A DNA stretch of 64,000 bases from Whalleya microplaca (taxonomy: Eukaryota; Ascomycota; Sordariomycetes; Xylariales; Xylariaceae). Each line of letters begins with the position of its first letter. The stretch's first letter is position 1. The stretch is from NCBI GenBank assembly GCA_022497155.1, contig MU385724.1, positions 744,001-808,000 of the forward strand, in the 5' to 3' direction. Made by a program: the position numbers and the translations under genes. The notes beneath the pieces were generated by a model, which saw only the letters and a list, made by a program, of their open reading frames with translations, was not told the DNA's origin and did no database searches. This document shows positions 60,445 through 64,000 of the stretch, piece by piece.

Positions 60445-60745
60445 TAGGACAGGGTGTTAAGGTGAAGCGAAAGTGAGATATTAAGTTAAAATAAGTGTAT
60501 ATTAGCTGCCAGAGCTGTATGTGTGTGACTATCTAGTGATGTCTGTTGTTAAAAAAGTGAAGGAGATGTGAGGGAAAAGGTCAGCTAAATACAGGTATAT
60601 GATCCACTGTAAATTGCCCTGTGGAGTGCCCTGTGGATATCCTATGGAGTGCCTTGTGGAGTGCCCTGTGACGTGGCTTCAGGGGGCTTCTAATGGCTCC
60701 TAAGCTGCTGTCAATACCTGTAATCCCCTGCCCCATAACAATATA
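60445..60745. other. Second island of normal composition in the AT-rich block
   Basis: About 300 bp with ordinary CpA/TpG content. Contains four imperfect copies of GCCCTGTGGAGT between about 60615 and 60675. No ORF of note. It shares AAAAGGTCAGCTAA with 22240-22253, suggesting a dispersed repeat such as a solo LTR. Confidence 0.45.
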
Positions 60746-63384
60746 TATTCCCTATATAATAAATTTTAATACTTTTAATTAAATACTTTAATAATAACTT
60801 ATAATAATACTTAATAACGCCTAATTTTTTTAAAACTATAATAATATTTAAATATATACGTTTTTTTCTCCTAACTTATTTAATTTATTTATTAACTAAA
60901 AATTAATTTTTTTTACGCAAATTAAATCTTTTAAAGACATTATAACTTAACGCTTTTCTGCCGGTATTAACTCGTTTATTAATTAAAAGGTAACCTATAT
61001 TTACTTTTTTAACGCCTTTATTTTTTTATATATATATAAACAGCGCTTATAACCCGTTTTATAACTTATTATAATATTTATATATTTTTCTCTAGAACTA
61101 ATTAATAATTTTCCCGAAATTTACTTTTATTTTTAAAGGGATACTGTATATATAATTGTAATTACTTTTATATACCGGCCGTTTAAAATACTTAAATATT
61201 TTAAAACTATTACCTTTTTATTTATAAATAAAGCTTACGAAAGTTTTTTTAAACAAAAGGCTATATAATAATTAATAAACAAAAATATATTTATAAAGAA
61301 ATAATTATTTTTTATATTATAAATAAAAGCAGAAAAAAAGTTCGGGCTTATTATATATATCTTTATCGTTATCGTCGTTATTATTAATAAATTTTTTAAT
61401 ATTATAAATAACAACATTTTTATAATAATTAATAGCCGTATCGTCACTCTCGTTATAAGCTTTTTTAGCCTCGAAATATTACTTTTCGATAATAACTTAC
61501 GCCCTAAAAAACAGATCTTTAAACCTCTAATCCGGAAAGCCTTAAATAAAAAACAGCGTACTTTTTTTAGTCTTATTCGCAATAAATTCGGCTTTTATAA
61601 ATTTATCCTCCTCCCTATATTATACAGATATAACGCTAGCAAATAAAATCCCGTAAGTAGCTATTTAATACTTTACGCCGTCTACTTTTAATATTAAATG
61701 CCATAATTCGACCGCGTTTATTATAAAGCATTAAAAAAATAATAAACTTTTCACTCGAACATAATATACCTATACTTATAATTTCGGAACGTAATTTTTA
61801 ATAATATATTCGGCGTTTTCGGGGCTCCCGTATTTCTTATAAATTATAATAGCCTTATTTATAGAATTATAACAGCTATTAAAAAAGTTACGTATATATA
61901 ACGTAACAATAAAATACTTATATACTTTTAACAGTAAGCCTTTAGCTTTAATACATTACATTAAAGTTTTTTTTAACGTAATATGTATAAAAAAAATAAA
62001 TAACTTTAGCTAGCTAATTATTACTTAAATTAGCCGTAATAAAAAAAGCCTTATATATAGCTTTTTATTTAATATTATTATTATTTATAAATATATACCG
62101 CAGCTTTTAATTATATTCGAGACTATTAGACTATTTAATAATAACTTAAAAACATAAGCGAATTATTATTAAATTCTAATATTTAATATAAAAAAACGCA
62201 TAAAAAATCTAGCTACTAAAGTCGTCGCGTATTAAAATATTAAATAGATATTATTTTTATTTATATATTATTATATTATATATAAAATTTATTAATGTAA
62301 TTATATTTTATTATATAAAGATATTAAAGGAATTCTTACGTAACTAAACAAAAGCCTTAGATTTTACGCTATTTTATCGTTTTATAAAACGCTTGTAATA
62401 ATAAATCTGCTATTTTAAATAACAAAACTATTTATCGACTTTTTTAAACTAAACATTTTTATTAAAATTATCGATATAAATATAAAAAATTAAAATTAAT
62501 TTTAAATTACTCCCGCGGTTTTTTCTTAAAACATTACGGATATTTTTAATATCTTAAGTTTTAATATACCTTACTCCGTAACTTTAAAATATTAATCGAA
62601 TTAATAAGTCCCCTTTTTTGCCGTTAAGTAAATTTTTAATTTATTTCGGGGTTTACTAGTTTATTAGTTAGGTTTAAATTTAAAAACAAAAGCTATTATA
62701 AAACTTTATATAATCTATATCCTTTTAATCGTTATAAAAATACTTTATATTATTGCCTTAAAATTTAATAATCCCATTAGGTTATAAATAAGCAAAAAAT
62801 CGAGCTTTATAATTTACGGGCTAACAAATAATTCGTTTTTTATATTTAATATATTAACTAATTTTAAATTCTTATATTTTATTTTTATAATAATAATAAT
62901 AGAAAAATAATTTCGTACCGTTTAGCTAATTTTCGGCTTTAAATTATTAGTAATAAATCGGAGACTATTATAGCCTAAATTTCTTAAATTCGCTTTATAT
63001 AATAAAATCCGGCTCGTTATAAAAAACCTTTTTATAAAGTCGAAACATCCGTTTTTATTATTCCATAAAATTTGGGAGGAAAAAAATAAAAATAAAAAGT
63101 ACTTATCGCATAACCGGAAGCGTCGGATTTAAAAGCTTTTAATTAAATCTATTAAAATCTTTATTATTATTAAAAATAAAAATTTCCGAATTTAAGGTTT
63201 AAAAATAAAATTAAAATCGAAACTATAATTATTTTACTTTAACGGCCGCCCTTAAGTAATTAAAAATCAAAAATCTTATAATTCGTTTTTTAGCATAAAT
63301 AAAACCGTTAAGTAAAAGTAGAAAATATAGAAACCTTAATTTTCGTTAAAGCGCTAAATATAAGATTTTTTATTATACCGTTTC
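60746..63384. other. RIP-degraded AT-rich DNA, origin not identified
   Basis: Stops fill all frames. The longest frame (61235-61582, minus, 115 codons) is Lys/Ile/Leu-rich low-complexity translation without a domain. Probably a decayed transposon, but no reverse transcriptase or transposase block could be recognised on either strand. Confidence 0.6.
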
Positions 63385-64000
63385 TATAATGGGCTATGCC
63401 GTAATAGGGAATATCGGCGATCATAAGCCGATATAGTAGTATAGTTCTCGAAAGCTAGTATAAATGCTCTCGAGTTATGTCGATATACCTTTTTGATTTT
63501 CTTTTTTTCTTTAATTAAAAAATAAATACTTATTTGGCATTATAAAATTACATTTTAGCGTAACAGCTTTTTATATATTTTTTAACTTACTAATTCCCGA
63601 GTTACGTTAAAGCAGATTAGAATGTCAAAAAAAGTTTTAGAATAGCCCCTTAATAATTTAGAGATACCGTTAGCGAGATACACGGAAGTATTAAATATTT
63701 AGGTTTATTAAATTTATACCCGCCTCGAATAAACATACGTAATATTAGAAGCGGTATTAAAAAATAATTCGGAAAAATAACGACTAAAACAAGCGGCTTA
63801 CGAATAAAAATTAAAAAAACAACAGAACGAATTATTATAACGCTAGGCAGTTTTAAAAATATAGTTACGAAAAAACCTCGACCTACTAATTATATAAAAC
63901 GCGAATATAATAAAAAATGTTCCCGTATAAAATTCTCGAGATTTTTAAAAACCCTAAAGACAGTTAGCCTAAATAGGTATAAACTTTTAGCTAGGAAACT
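63385..64000 (+). mobile_element. Second gypsy copy, left LTR and start of gag region (runs off window)
   Basis: 63385-63575 matches the 51784-51974 LTR and 63576-64000 matches the sequence after it (about 51975-52400), base for base apart from mostly transition differences. Same orientation as the first copy, 11.6 kb apart. Confidence 0.9.

Overview
This window comes from a filamentous ascomycete (Pezizomycotina). Evidence: short introns (46-168 nt) with GTNNGT donors, CTAAC-like branch points and YAG acceptors; the gene families present (GH28 exopolygalacturonase, CE5 esterase, Zn2Cys6 regulator, NRPS-like reductases, a NACHT/WD40-type C-terminus); and long AT-rich stretches almost lacking CpA/TpG, the mark of repeat-induced point mutation (RIP). 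Genus cannot be told from sequence alone. All exon joins below were worked out by hand from splice signals, frame and family motifs.

Layout. 1-2774: the 3' end of a NACHT/WD40-type gene split by a 2,256-bp LTR element (217-bp LTRs, TCTTT target duplication). 3.3-12.8 kb: a doubtful small gene, secreted exopolygalacturonase (+), GPI-anchored CE5 esterase (-), zinc alcohol dehydrogenase (-), MFS transporter (-). 15.4-34.9 kb: a candidate secondary-metabolite cluster with a Zn2Cys6 regulator (-), secreted GMC oxidoreductase (+), NRPS-like A-T-R reductase A (-), aldo/keto reductase (-), O-methyltransferase (-), and a second A-T-R reductase B (+) of a different subtype. 37.4-40.4 kb: GNAT acetyltransferase and alpha/beta hydrolase. 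40.4-44.3 kb: gene-free DNA holding a 328-bp MITE with TA target duplication. 44.3-49.5 kb: ATM1 mitochondrial ABC transporter, with a 7-codon upstream ORF, and a secreted type-B carboxylesterase. 49.65-50.3 kb: a MITE-end remnant and a small pseudogene. 50.3-64 kb: an AT-rich RIP-altered block with a full-length 7.46-kb Ty3/gypsy chromodomain retrotransposon, a 42-bp minisatellite, two islands of normal composition, and the start of a second gypsy copy.

How the cluster may work (inference): each A-T-R enzyme would adenylate a carboxylic or amino acid, load it on its carrier domain and release it reductively as aldehyde or alcohol. The aldo/keto reductase and GMC enzyme could adjust oxidation state, the latter outside the cell or in a secretory compartment. 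The methyltransferase could cap a (catechol-like) hydroxyl, the Zn2Cys6 protein would regulate, and the MFS pump 2.5 kb away could export. There is no PKS and no condensation domain. Two A-T-R enzymes of distinct subtypes sharing tailoring genes is the best candidate here for an undescribed system.
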